Numbered from the stretch's first letter, positions 1 to 5,296 are shown. The stretch is 5,312 bases of DNA from an uncultured Acidobacteriota bacterium (GCA_902826385.1 CADEEU010000158.1:1-5312), one strand, 5' to 3'. Notes: a model not told the origin generated them from the sequence alone. A program made the numbers and translations.

Positions 1-44
1 TGCGAAAACGAGTTTTGAAAGCGAACGAGCGGCCTAAGAAATAA
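1..44 (+). CDS. typA: TypA/BipA translational GTPase, C-terminal end only (partial)
   Basis: Reading from base 3, the codons give RKRVLKANERPKK and then TAA (42-44). The first two bases (TG) end a codon that must be Leu, Met or Val. TypA/BipA proteins typically end in EVTP-x-x-I-R-(I/L)-R-KR followed by a short basic tail, for example IRIRKRHLTENDRRRANRAP in E. coli, and this tail fits that register. TypA is a ribosome-associated translation-factor GTPase of the EF-G/LepA type; the GTPase domain lies outside the window. The call rests on 13 residues, but it is strongly supported by the second, longer copy at 660-758, which carries the more diagnostic ELIEVTPKAI block followed by the same tail. 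No sequence upstream of base 1 is available to confirm it. Confidence 0.72.
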   Translation, partial: RKRVLKANERPKK

Positions 45-61
45 GGAACTGCGAGTTCTTT
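43..61 (+). terminator. Hairpin at the typA stop codon, possible weak terminator
   Basis: AAGGAACT-GCG-AGTTCTTT forms an 8-bp stem (one G-U pair) with a 3-base loop, starting inside the typA stop codon. The expected run of T is short and lies mostly within the stem, so this may be a weak intrinsic terminator, a 3'-end stabilising hairpin, or chance. Confidence 0.28.
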
Positions 62-65
62 GCAA

Positions 66-94
66 TAGACTGCAAATGCTCACTGAGGTAGAAT
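66..94 (+). promoter_or_regulatory. Candidate sigma70-type promoter for the DUF4160-DUF2442 pair
   Basis: TAGACT (66-71, 4/6 match to TTGACA) is followed after 17 bases by TAGAAT (89-94, 5/6 match to TATAAT). Transcription would start near 101, leaving a leader of about 38 bases before the ATG at 139. It lies between the typA stop and the DUF4160 gene, so the pair could be expressed independently of typA. Adjacent TGCAA repeats (61-65 and 71-75) overlap the -35 side and could be an operator, though this is speculative. Confidence 0.33.
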
Positions 95-138
95 TCTTTG
101 AACAAGGCGGAAGCACAGCTCGCCGGAGAAATAAACTC

Positions 139-405
139 ATGCCAGTCATTTCCATGTTTTACGGGATCATAATCAGCCTGTATTTCCTGGACAACAAGCA
201 TCACCACCTGCCCCATATTCACGCGAAATATGCGGAATTTGAAGCATCTATTGCGATTTCGGATGGCGAAATTCTCGCGGGCGAGTTGCCGCGAAAACAG
301 CTACGGTTGGTCCAAGCATGGATCGAATTGCGCAGAGACGAACTAACCGCCGATTGGGACTTGGCAGCAAACGGCGAAACTCCATATAAAATCGATCCGT
401 TATAA
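139..405 (+). CDS. DUF4160 family protein (small, possible toxin-antitoxin-like module member)
   Basis: This 88-residue protein has the hallmarks of DUF4160. It starts MPVIS, has a hydrophobic stretch GIIISLYF, a histidine-rich motif HHHLPHIHAKY (residues 21-31), the phrase ISDGEILAGELP, a helix QLRLVQAWIELRRDEL, and the family-typical ending DWDLAANGETPYKIDPL. The open frame extends upstream to an ATG at 76, but the extra 21 residues have no family similarity. The ATG at 139 has a good ribosome site (GGAGA, 125-129) nine bases upstream, so I start there. The DUF2442 gene follows after 8 bases, a pairing seen repeatedly in bacteria, and the two are probably co-transcribed. No biochemical function is established that I can name. 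The conserved histidines suggest a metal or catalytic site, and the context suggests a toxin-antitoxin-like module; both are inference. The pair sits inside a duplicated typA 3' end, which suggests acquisition. Confidence 0.88.
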   Translation: MPVISMFYGIIISLYFLDNKHHHLPHIHAKYAEFEASIAISDGEILAGELPRKQLRLVQAWIELRRDELTADWDLAANGETPYKIDPL

Positions 406-413
406 GGAAATAT

Positions 414-653
414 ATGTTTTGGGACGTCAAAAATGTCAAACCCTTGCCGAGTTATCGTATCCAGGTGGAGATCGAGGATGGGCGCAAGGGCGTTTTCGAT
501 GTAACGCCCTATCTTGATCACGGAGTGTTCAGGGAGCTTAGAAATGTCCACTACTTTAATCAGGTCGGCATCCGGTTCGGTGCGGTCACATGGCCCAACG
601 AACAGGACATTGCACCAGAGACTCTCATAGCAGAACTGGTGCCGCTAGATTAA
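414..653 (+). CDS. DUF2442 family protein, partner of the DUF4160 gene
   Basis: This 79-residue protein belongs to the DUF2442 family. Its recognisable elements are MFWDVKNVKPLPSYRIQVEI at the start, the loop DGRKGVFDVTPYLDHGVFREL (strand-turn-helix with the (F/V)D(V/L)xPyl core), and VGIRFGAVTWPNEQDIAPETL near the end, where TWPNEQDI(A/D)PE is the strongest family signature. An AAGGA ribosome site (404-408), overlapping the end of DUF4160, lies five bases before the ATG, so translation of the two genes is closely linked. Related proteins resemble the N-terminal domain of a structurally solved Nitrosomonas protein and are sometimes fused to helix-turn-helix domains, so an antitoxin or regulatory role for this partner is plausible but not shown. 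The stop codon is followed within about 6 bases by a broken copy of the typA 3' end, leaving essentially no intergenic DNA. Confidence 0.88.
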   Translation: MFWDVKNVKPLPSYRIQVEIEDGRKGVFDVTPYLDHGVFRELRNVHYFNQVGIRFGAVTWPNEQDIAPETLIAELVPLD

Positions 654-659
654 ACTCCC

Positions 660-773
660 TTCGAATTCCTCGCCACCGGCGAACTGATCGAAGTCACGCC
701 TAAAGCTATCCCATTGTGAAAGCGCGTGCCAAAGGCTAACGAGCATCCGAAGAAAGGGGATTATAGTACCTAA
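660..773 (+). pseudogene. typA: Decayed duplicate of the typA 3' end
   Basis: From base 660 the plus strand reads FEFLATGELIEVTPKAIPL, then TGA (717-719), then KRVPKANEHPKKGDYST and TAA (771-773). The block EF(L/I)xxxEL(I/T)EVTPxxI followed by R-x-R-K-R is the C-terminus of TypA/BipA. Here the second Arg codon of IRxRKR has become TGA (compare CGA in the intact copy at base 3) and the first Arg is Pro. Aligning bases 3-41 with 717-755 without gaps gives 27 of 39 identical; 8 of the 12 differences are at third codon positions, so the copy diverged under coding constraint before it decayed. No start codon, ribosome site or GTPase portion is present; homology begins just after the DUF2442 stop. 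The last bases overlap the end of the convergent minus-strand gene. Confidence 0.75.
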
Positions 774-1900
774 TGAGTAAGAGTGATCCGGTAGTCTCGT
801 TGACTGCCTTGGATGATGCCCTCATTCCCGTTCAGCTGAATCCCACGCAACGCCTCCGTATAAGGATTATCCTGGACCGGAACCACATCCTGTATATGGA
901 GATTTGAATTAACCTTTCTCCAAGTCTCTCCGCCATCGCGCGTCAATGCAATTGCGGCGTCCTCGCTTACTGCTACTCCGATACCACTTTCAGTAAAATC
1001 TACCGACCACCACTCGTGATTGATTACACTGTCGTCTAGATTCCTGGGTACTTTCCAGGTCACCCCCAGATCTTCAGAATATCGGATACTGTTTTTTCCA
1101 AACAGCCAAAAACGACCGTCGGGCGAACGCGACAGCGACATCACCCGCCCAAAGTCTCGTTTTAATATAGACTTCCAAGACTTGCCCCCGTCGGAAGTGC
1201 GCCAAAGCCATCCGCCTGCGCCGATCATAATTACAACTTTTTCGTCGACAAAAACGATTTCCCACGGTGTGTCGATCTCGCGAGTTCTAAAACTTTTCCT
1301 CCACGTTCTTCCGCCGTCTGTGGTCCTGTAGACTGCTAGCGAAGTATTTCCGCGAAATCCGGCCCTCCCGGCAACAAAGCCCACGTTGGCGTCGATGAAC
1401 TTGACCCTCAGATTGTCCATCCATTCAGGCAACTCTACGTTTTGCCATGAGTGACCGCCGTCGCGAGTTTCAATAAGAACGGAACCGCTGGCCCAGCCTG
1501 TATTGGAATCTAGAAATTCGAGGTCATTCACCGTGAAGCCGCCCGTCGCTTTCGGAAGACCGCTCGGTTCAAAAATACGCTGCGACGTCTTGCCACTGTC
1601 GTGCGAGATCCGCATTCCATCCTGCAAATAGAGGGCAAGGATCCGCGATTCGCCTAGGTAAACCGAATCGTACATGCCAAGGTAGCCTGAATTCGAATTC
1701 CACTGGCTTCGGTCCGAATTCCGAACATCGATCCTCTCCAGAATGATTTCGTAATGCCTCGTCAATTCAGTGATTTCGTGTCGCCTTGGTGCTTCACCCC
1801 GCGAAATTACGCCGGTACGATAGCCAAAAAAAGAAAACGCCAAAAACGCGAAAAGAAAGGTAAAAATGAAGGCTGGAATGGAAGGAAGATGGCGTCTCAT
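770..1900 (-). CDS. Membrane-anchored BNR/YCF48-like beta-propeller protein
   Basis: From the ATG at 1898-1900 the protein has 376 residues: a short basic head (MRRH), one hydrophobic segment (about residues 8-26, AFIFTFLFAFLAFSFF), then an extracytoplasmic domain with at least five clear Asp-box/BNR repeats (S/T-x-D-x-G-x-(T/S)-W). These are TRDGGHSWQ, RTTDGGRTWRK, RTSDGGKSWKS, SEDLGVTWKV and TRDGGETWRK, with a degenerate first one (SHDSGKTSQ). Spacing of roughly 40-60 residues fits a sialidase/YCF48-type propeller. Interspersed phrases such as LEFLDSNTGWASG and VKFIDANVGFVAG are typical of YCF48-like repeats. Plant and cyanobacterial YCF48 assists photosystem II assembly; non-photosynthetic relatives have no single known role, so I assign none. 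No catalytic sialidase residues are recognisable. The frame continues to an ATG at 2003-2005, which would add 35 residues with another hydrophobic stretch and overlap the upstream small gene by 14 bases. Neither start has a good ribosome site; I prefer 1900 because it gives a clean signal anchor. Confidence 0.8.
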   Translation of the reverse strand: MRRHLPSIPAFIFTFLFAFLAFSFFGYRTGVISRGEAPRRHEITELTRHYEIILERIDVRNSDRSQWNSNSGYLGMYDSVYLGESRILALYLQDGMRISHDSGKTSQRIFEPSGLPKATGGFTVNDLEFLDSNTGWASGSVLIETRDGGHSWQNVELPEWMDNLRVKFIDANVGFVAGRAGFRGNTSLAVYRTTDGGRTWRKSFRTREIDTPWEIVFVDEKVVIMIGAGGWLWRTSDGGKSWKSILKRDFGRVMSLSRSPDGRFWLFGKNSIRYSEDLGVTWKVPRNLDDSVINHEWWSVDFTESGIGVAVSEDAAIALTRDGGETWRKVNSNLHIQDVVPVQDNPYTEALRGIQLNGNEGIIQGSQRDYRITLTH

Positions 1901-1991
1901 AGGAGTTCGATTGTTTGACAAATAGTAAGCCGCTACCTGCAAAAAAGCAAAATATATTGTCGCCGATAGAGGGTTCTGATGAAGTAAGCAA

Positions 1992-2180
1992 TTACGCTGG
2001 ATCATCCGTGTCTGTTTCTTTCGTCAATTCGTCGTCTTCCCGGGGATCGAAATCTTCGTAACCGTGGGCGTCATCATAGTAATACTCGTGATTCTGCTGA
2101 TCATCGCTCCATCGCGTTTTTTTGTAAGCGACTTTTTTCTCTTCTTCGCGCTTTTCGTCTTCCATCGGCTTTTCATGCAT
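1992..2180 (-). CDS. Small, highly acidic hypothetical protein
   Basis: The product is 62 residues with no family I recognise. It has a charged Lys/Glu head (MEDEKREEEKKVAYKK), a Tyr/His/Asp-rich middle (NHEYYYDDAHGYEDFD) and an acidic tail (REDDELTKETDTDD). There is no hydrophobic segment and no Cys, so it is probably soluble and partly disordered. Codon use (mixed GAA/GAC/GAT, CGC/CGA/CGG, little bias) looks like coding sequence, and a good promoter ends about seven bases before the ATG, which favours a real gene. There is no Shine-Dalgarno sequence. If transcription starts where that promoter predicts, the message would be leaderless, or translation could begin at the internal Met6 (2163-2165). 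Its end overlaps the alternative start of the downstream propeller gene, so the two may form an operon. It could also be a chance open frame. Confidence 0.52.
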   Translation of the reverse strand: MHEKPMEDEKREEEKKVAYKKTRWSDDQQNHEYYYDDAHGYEDFDPREDDELTKETDTDDPA

Positions 2181-2186
2181 AAATCA

Positions 2187-2216
2187 TTTATAATCAAGTT
2201 GATTTACTTTTGCCAA
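2187..2216 (-). promoter_or_regulatory. Sigma70-type promoter for the minus-strand small protein gene
   Basis: On the minus strand TTGGCA (2216 to 2211, 5/6 match to TTGACA) is followed after 18 bases by TATAAA (2192 to 2187, 5/6 match to TATAAT). The predicted transcription start falls at about 2180, the A of the ATG of the 62-residue gene, so this message may be leaderless. Confidence 0.5.
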
Positions 2217-2237
2217 CTTATTGATTGCCGTTAAAAT
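2210..2237 (+). promoter_or_regulatory. Sigma70-type promoter for the nucleotidyltransferase operon
   Basis: TTGCCA (2210-2215, 5/6 match to TTGACA) is followed after 16 bases by TAAAAT (2232-2237, 5/6 match to TATAAT). The predicted start is near 2244, the A of the ATG of the 71-residue gene. The -35 box shares five bases with the divergent minus-strand -35 box (together TTGCCAA / TTGGCAA), so the two promoters should compete or be controlled together. A GGAG lies only two bases before the ATG, too close for ordinary use, which fits leaderless or near-leaderless translation. Confidence 0.5.
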
Positions 2238-2243
2238 GGAGCT

Positions 2244-2459
2244 ATGAAGAGAACGCCTAGAGAAAAGCTTCTAAACCCGACGCCCGGGAGCAAGATTGCC
2301 GCCGCTCGTGACTTTGGGATCGACCTCACGCAACTCGCCGAAAACTTAAAGTACACGGCTGCGGAGAGGATCAAGCGCAACGACGACGCGGTAAACTCGG
2401 TTCGGCAATTTGCCGAAGCCGTGCGAATCGCAAAAGCAAAACAACGGAGTGAGCCTTAG
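2244..2459 (+). CDS. Small antitoxin-like protein paired with a nucleotidyltransferase
   Basis: This 71-residue, mostly helical basic protein begins MKRTPREKLLNPTPGSKIAA and continues with the phrases ARDFGIDLTQLAENLKYTAAERIKR and VRQFAEAVRIAKAK. The pattern of a short PxPGSKIAAARDFGIDLT lead followed by L-x-x-(T/S)-x-x-ERI-(K/R) is one I associate with small proteins encoded immediately upstream of single-domain nucleotidyltransferases; the lead resembles the part that would contact the partner. The downstream nucleotidyltransferase starts on the last base of this gene's stop codon (TAGTG), so translation is almost certainly coupled. An antitoxin or accessory role is inferred from size, gene order and overlap, not from a motif with a proven function. 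No helix-turn-helix is obvious. The start is the ATG just after the promoter; no better upstream ATG or GTG exists in this frame. Confidence 0.8.
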   Translation: MKRTPREKLLNPTPGSKIAAARDFGIDLTQLAENLKYTAAERIKRNDDAVNSVRQFAEAVRIAKAKQRSEP

Positions 2460-2944
2460 TGTTTGACCTACTAAAGGCTGTGCAGATGTTCTCCGCGGCG
2501 GACGTTGATTTTATCGTCATAGGTGGAATCGCCATCAGAGGGCATGGCGGCAGTTACATTACCGAAGATCTAGACATTTGTTATTCGAGAACTCGCGAGA
2601 ATCTAAAGAAGATCGCCGACGTGCTTGCGCCGCTGAGCCCCAGGCCGCGCGGAATAGATGATTCGCTTCCGTTTGTATTCGATTGGACCACACTCCAACA
2701 TGGCACAAATTTTACTTTTACAACGTCGCTTGGTGATATTGACCTGTTGGGTGAGGTCAAAGGAATCGGCCACTACGACGATCTGTTGTCGCAGTCACTC
2801 GAAATCGATTTGAACGGATACAAAACCAAGTTGCTTTCCATTCCTGCCTTGATCATTGCGAAGGAAGCTGCAGGACGTGAAAAGGATCGCGTCGGTTTGC
2901 AGGTTCTCTACGCGTTGCAAGAGGCCGTCAACGATGAAGATTAA
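2459..2944 (+). CDS. Minimal nucleotidyltransferase-fold protein (AbiEii/MNT-like)
   Basis: The 161-residue protein has the pol-beta-type nucleotidyltransferase core: the glycine motif VIGGIAIRGHGG (residues 20-31), the paired aspartates of TEDLDICYSR (D37 and D39) and a third acidic strand LGDIDLLGEV (D95 as likely third carboxylate). The C-terminal segment IPALIIAKEAAGREKD (about 128-143) is the conserved helix with K135, R140 and K142-D143 found in this family. All three expected metal-binding carboxylates are present, so an active enzyme transferring a nucleotide to protein, RNA or a small molecule is plausible. The start is GTG at 2459, with GGAG (2446-2449) nine bases upstream inside the preceding gene. 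Related enzymes include AbiEii/MenT-type toxins and MntA-type antitoxins, so the role within the pair (toxin or modifier) cannot be fixed from sequence. The 3' end overlaps the S9 peptidase gene by 11 bases. Confidence 0.85.
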   Translation: MFDLLKAVQMFSAADVDFIVIGGIAIRGHGGSYITEDLDICYSRTRENLKKIADVLAPLSPRPRGIDDSLPFVFDWTTLQHGTNFTFTTSLGDIDLLGEVKGIGHYDDLLSQSLEIDLNGYKTKLLSIPALIIAKEAAGREKDRVGLQVLYALQEAVNDED

Positions 2945-5261
2945 TATGTCGCGAAAAATCTTTCTTGGCTATTTATTAGTTATCGTTTTCTTGGCGAGTT
3001 CGTCAGAGGCTGCCGCACAGAACCTTACCGTCCGCGACATCATGGCTGATCCGTCGATTGCCGGGATGCGGGTTGAGGGTGAGAAGCTTTCGCCTGACGG
3101 GACGAAGGTCGTTTACCTTTGGAACGCCGAGGGCAAGATGCCGCGGGATCTTTATCTTGTTGCAACAAGCGGCGGCCCGCCGACTGTTATTCTGAAAGTC
3201 AGCGAACTTCCGGTTCCCTCGCGAACGCCGGAACGGGAAAATAAGCTCGATTACGGGGTCAATCTTCGGGATGATTTTGCAAAAGCCCGTGAAAATCAGC
3301 TTGGCAATTTCGAATGGTCGCCGGATTCGAAGAAGTTTGTCTTCACGCACGGCGGCGACGTGTATGTGATGACGCTTGAGCCGAAAGCGGTGAAGCGATA
3401 CACGCGTACCGCAGGGCCCGAGGCCGGTGCCCGTTTTCTCGACAATGACCGGATATTGTATTCACAGGGCGGCAACAGCTTTGTTTTGAACACGACGGAC
3501 GCCACGCTGGCGCAATTGACTCGCGAGGCAAACCAGCAGAACTTTGTTTCGGTCGGTAATGTGGTTCCGAACAAAGCCGGAACGATGATCGCGTACGTCG
3601 TCTCGGACAGTTCGAAACAGCGGCAGTTGGTCGTACCTAATTTTCTGCCTGAATACGTAACCGGCGGCGGGCCTAGGCGAGGTTGGTCTGAGCAGAAATT
3701 GTACGTGACATCCGCCGACGGCAGCCGCGAAACTCCGTTTGAGATCAAACTTCCGAAGCCTGAAGGCGTTGCCAATTTTCGCCGTATGGTCTGGACGGCG
3801 GACGGAAACGCGTTGATTGTCGATCGCGTCGATAAAGATACAAAGCGCCGCCAGCTTTTTTATGTTAATAGCCCCGGCGGCAAAGGTGAGCAAATAATCA
3901 CCATAACCGAAGAAACCGACGACAAATGGCAGGCCCAGCTTTCCGTCATTTTCGAGCCTCACCCGAGCCGCCCCAACGAATTATTCTTCGGCTCCGAACG
4001 CGACGGCTACAATCACCTCTATCTCGCAAAACTCGAGGCAGAAACACTAGCGGTAGCGAGTGCGCCCTCCGGCAATGAAAGAGTTGCCGAGGGTCCTCCA
4101 GGGTTAAGCCGCAAAGTCACGATCACGCAGCTCACCAAAGGTAGCTGGCAGGTCGAATGGGCCAAATGGAGACCAGACGGCGACCGCATAATTTATTTAA
4201 CTACTGAAAGTAATCCGGCGCAGCGAGATTTCTTTGACCTGTCAGTCGCCACTGGTCAAAAGGCGGGCCTCGCATTTTCGCAGGCCGGAATGCGAACAAA
4301 CCCACAGATGAACGATAGCGGTGATCCGATGCTGGTCTTCAGCTTCTCAAAGTGGAACCAACCGGATGATCTGGAAGTACAACGAGCTTGCGCAAATTGC
4401 GGTGGCATTAATTTCCCGCGCAACCTAACGAATACGGCACCGGGCGCCTTTTCACGCCGCCGTTGGTCAGAGCCAAAGTTCACCGAGATCCCCTCAAAAG
4501 ACGGCAAGAAGATTCCCGCCAAAATCTATCTACCCGCCGGCCACAACCCGAACGCCAAAACGAAATACCCGATGGTCATCTTCGTCCACGGCGCGGGTTA
4601 TCTGCAGAACGTGATCAACGGCTGGAACAATTATTACCGCGAGTTCATGTTCAACGACCTGCTTGCAAAACGCGGTTACGTCGTACTCGACATCGATTAT
4701 CGCGGCTCCGCCGGTTATGGACGCGATTGGCGGACGGACGTTTACGACTTCTTAGGCGGCAAGGATTTTGACGATCATATCGACAGCATCGATCACATGG
4801 TCAAAAACTACGGCGTAAACCAGAGCAAGATCGGCGTGTACGGCGGCAGCTATGGAGGATTTATGGCCGCGATGCTTGTTGCACGAGCACCTGAAAGAAT
4901 CGCGGCGGCGGCGGCCTTAAGGCCGGTAATGGACTGGAAGAATTATTACGCCGCAAATCCGGGCTACACCGCTCAGCGGCTCGGCTTTCCGGACAAAAAC
5001 CCGGAAGCCTACAAACGCAGTTCGCCGATCACATACGCGGACAAACTCGAACGGCCGCTGCTTATTCTTCACGGAATGGTGGACGACAACGTGCACGTGC
5101 AGGATTCGGTCCAGTACATCGAAAAGCTCATCCGTTTGGGCAAAACGCAGCATTTCGAGGCGATGCTCTATCCGTCCGAAAATCACGGCTTCGTCCGGCC
5201 CGAAAGCTGGGCCGACGAATACGAACGCATTTTGGCTTTGTTCGCAAAACACTTAAAATAA
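2934..5261 (+). CDS. Secreted S9-family peptidase (prolyl oligopeptidase / dipeptidyl peptidase-like)
   Basis: The 775-residue precursor starts with a signal peptide (KINMSRK head, hydrophobic LGYLLVIVFLASSS, AAA-Q cleavage near residue 28), so it acts in the periplasm or outside. Residues about 30-515 form the beta-propeller, with repeats such as FEWSPDSKKFVF, MVWTADGNALIV and AKWRPDGDRIIY. From about 516 the alpha/beta-hydrolase domain shows HGAGYLQ (552-558, oxyanion region), DYRGSAGYG (588-596), the nucleophile motif GGSYGG with Ser639, HGMVDDNVH with Asp717 (713-721) and ENHGF with His751: a complete Ser-Asp-His triad. The family cleaves short peptides, often next to proline or as acyl-aminoacyl or dipeptidyl peptidases. 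I see no double-Glu motif typical of DPP-IV, so the exact specificity is open. I start at 2934, where AAGAGG (2919-2924) is nine bases upstream; the open frame continues to 2856 inside the nucleotidyltransferase gene without signal-peptide character, and Met5 (2946) is the alternative. Its only two cysteines form CANC (486-489). Confidence 0.93.
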   Translation: MKINMSRKIFLGYLLVIVFLASSSEAAAQNLTVRDIMADPSIAGMRVEGEKLSPDGTKVVYLWNAEGKMPRDLYLVATSGGPPTVILKVSELPVPSRTPERENKLDYGVNLRDDFAKARENQLGNFEWSPDSKKFVFTHGGDVYVMTLEPKAVKRYTRTAGPEAGARFLDNDRILYSQGGNSFVLNTTDATLAQLTREANQQNFVSVGNVVPNKAGTMIAYVVSDSSKQRQLVVPNFLPEYVTGGGPRRGWSEQKLYVTSADGSRETPFEIKLPKPEGVANFRRMVWTADGNALIVDRVDKDTKRRQLFYVNSPGGKGEQIITITEETDDKWQAQLSVIFEPHPSRPNELFFGSERDGYNHLYLAKLEAETLAVASAPSGNERVAEGPPGLSRKVTITQLTKGSWQVEWAKWRPDGDRIIYLTTESNPAQRDFFDLSVATGQKAGLAFSQAGMRTNPQMNDSGDPMLVFSFSKWNQPDDLEVQRACANCGGINFPRNLTNTAPGAFSRRRWSEPKFTEIPSKDGKKIPAKIYLPAGHNPNAKTKYPMVIFVHGAGYLQNVINGWNNYYREFMFNDLLAKRGYVVLDIDYRGSAGYGRDWRTDVYDFLGGKDFDDHIDSIDHMVKNYGVNQSKIGVYGGSYGGFMAAMLVARAPERIAAAAALRPVMDWKNYYAANPGYTAQRLGFPDKNPEAYKRSSPITYADKLERPLLILHGMVDDNVHVQDSVQYIEKLIRLGKTQHFEAMLYPSENHGFVRPESWADEYERILALFAKHLK
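4065..4093. repeat. Imperfect palindrome inside the peptidase gene
   Basis: CCCTCCGGCAA (4065-4075) and TTGCCGAGGG (4084-4093) are inverted repeats with one bulged base, separated by the 8-base loop TGAAAGAG. They lie in codons for residues about 378-387, within a Pro/Gly/Ala-rich segment that looks inserted between two ordinary propeller strands (LYLAKLE and KVTITQLTKG). Confidence 0.6.
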
Positions 5262-5269
5262 CTGCTCAC

Positions 5270-5296
5270 CACAGAGAGCACAGAGAACACAGAGTT
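5270..5296. repeat. Three tandem CACAGAG 9-mers downstream of the peptidase gene
   Basis: CACAGAGAG, CACAGAGAA and CACAGAGTT follow one another directly, starting nine bases after the peptidase stop codon. Similar ACCACAGAG-type tandem repeats occur in intergenic DNA of many bacteria, to my recollection often near GxxExxY-family genes; none is visible here before the window ends at 5312. With three units of 9 bases and no spacers this is not a CRISPR array. No terminator hairpin is seen in 5262-5312. Confidence 0.7.

Noticed and set aside
76..138. Upstream extension of the DUF4160 frame to an ATG at 76
   Set aside because: The extra 21 residues do not resemble the family N-terminus, while the ATG at 139 has a well-placed GGAGA site and gives the expected MPxIS start.
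670..682. Hairpin TCGCC-ACC-GGCGA as a terminator for DUF2442
   Set aside because: It is only 5 bp with no following T-run, and lies inside the typA-derived coding relic, which explains the sequence.
1020..1331. Plus-strand open frame of 103 residues opposite the propeller gene
   Set aside because: The minus strand encodes clear Asp-box repeats here; the plus frame has no family features or ribosome site.
2856..2933. Longer start for the S9 peptidase
   Set aside because: It would place 26 Arg/Lys-rich residues ahead of a normal signal peptide and lies wholly inside the nucleotidyltransferase gene; the ATG at 2934 has its own ribosome site.
3003..3962. Overlapping minus-strand open frames of 115-166 residues opposite the peptidase gene
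   Set aside because: They lie antisense to an unambiguous conserved gene, show no recognisable domains, and reflect the codon pattern of the plus strand.
5270..5296. Possible CRISPR array
   Set aside because: The units are 9 bases, directly adjacent, with no spacers and no cas genes.
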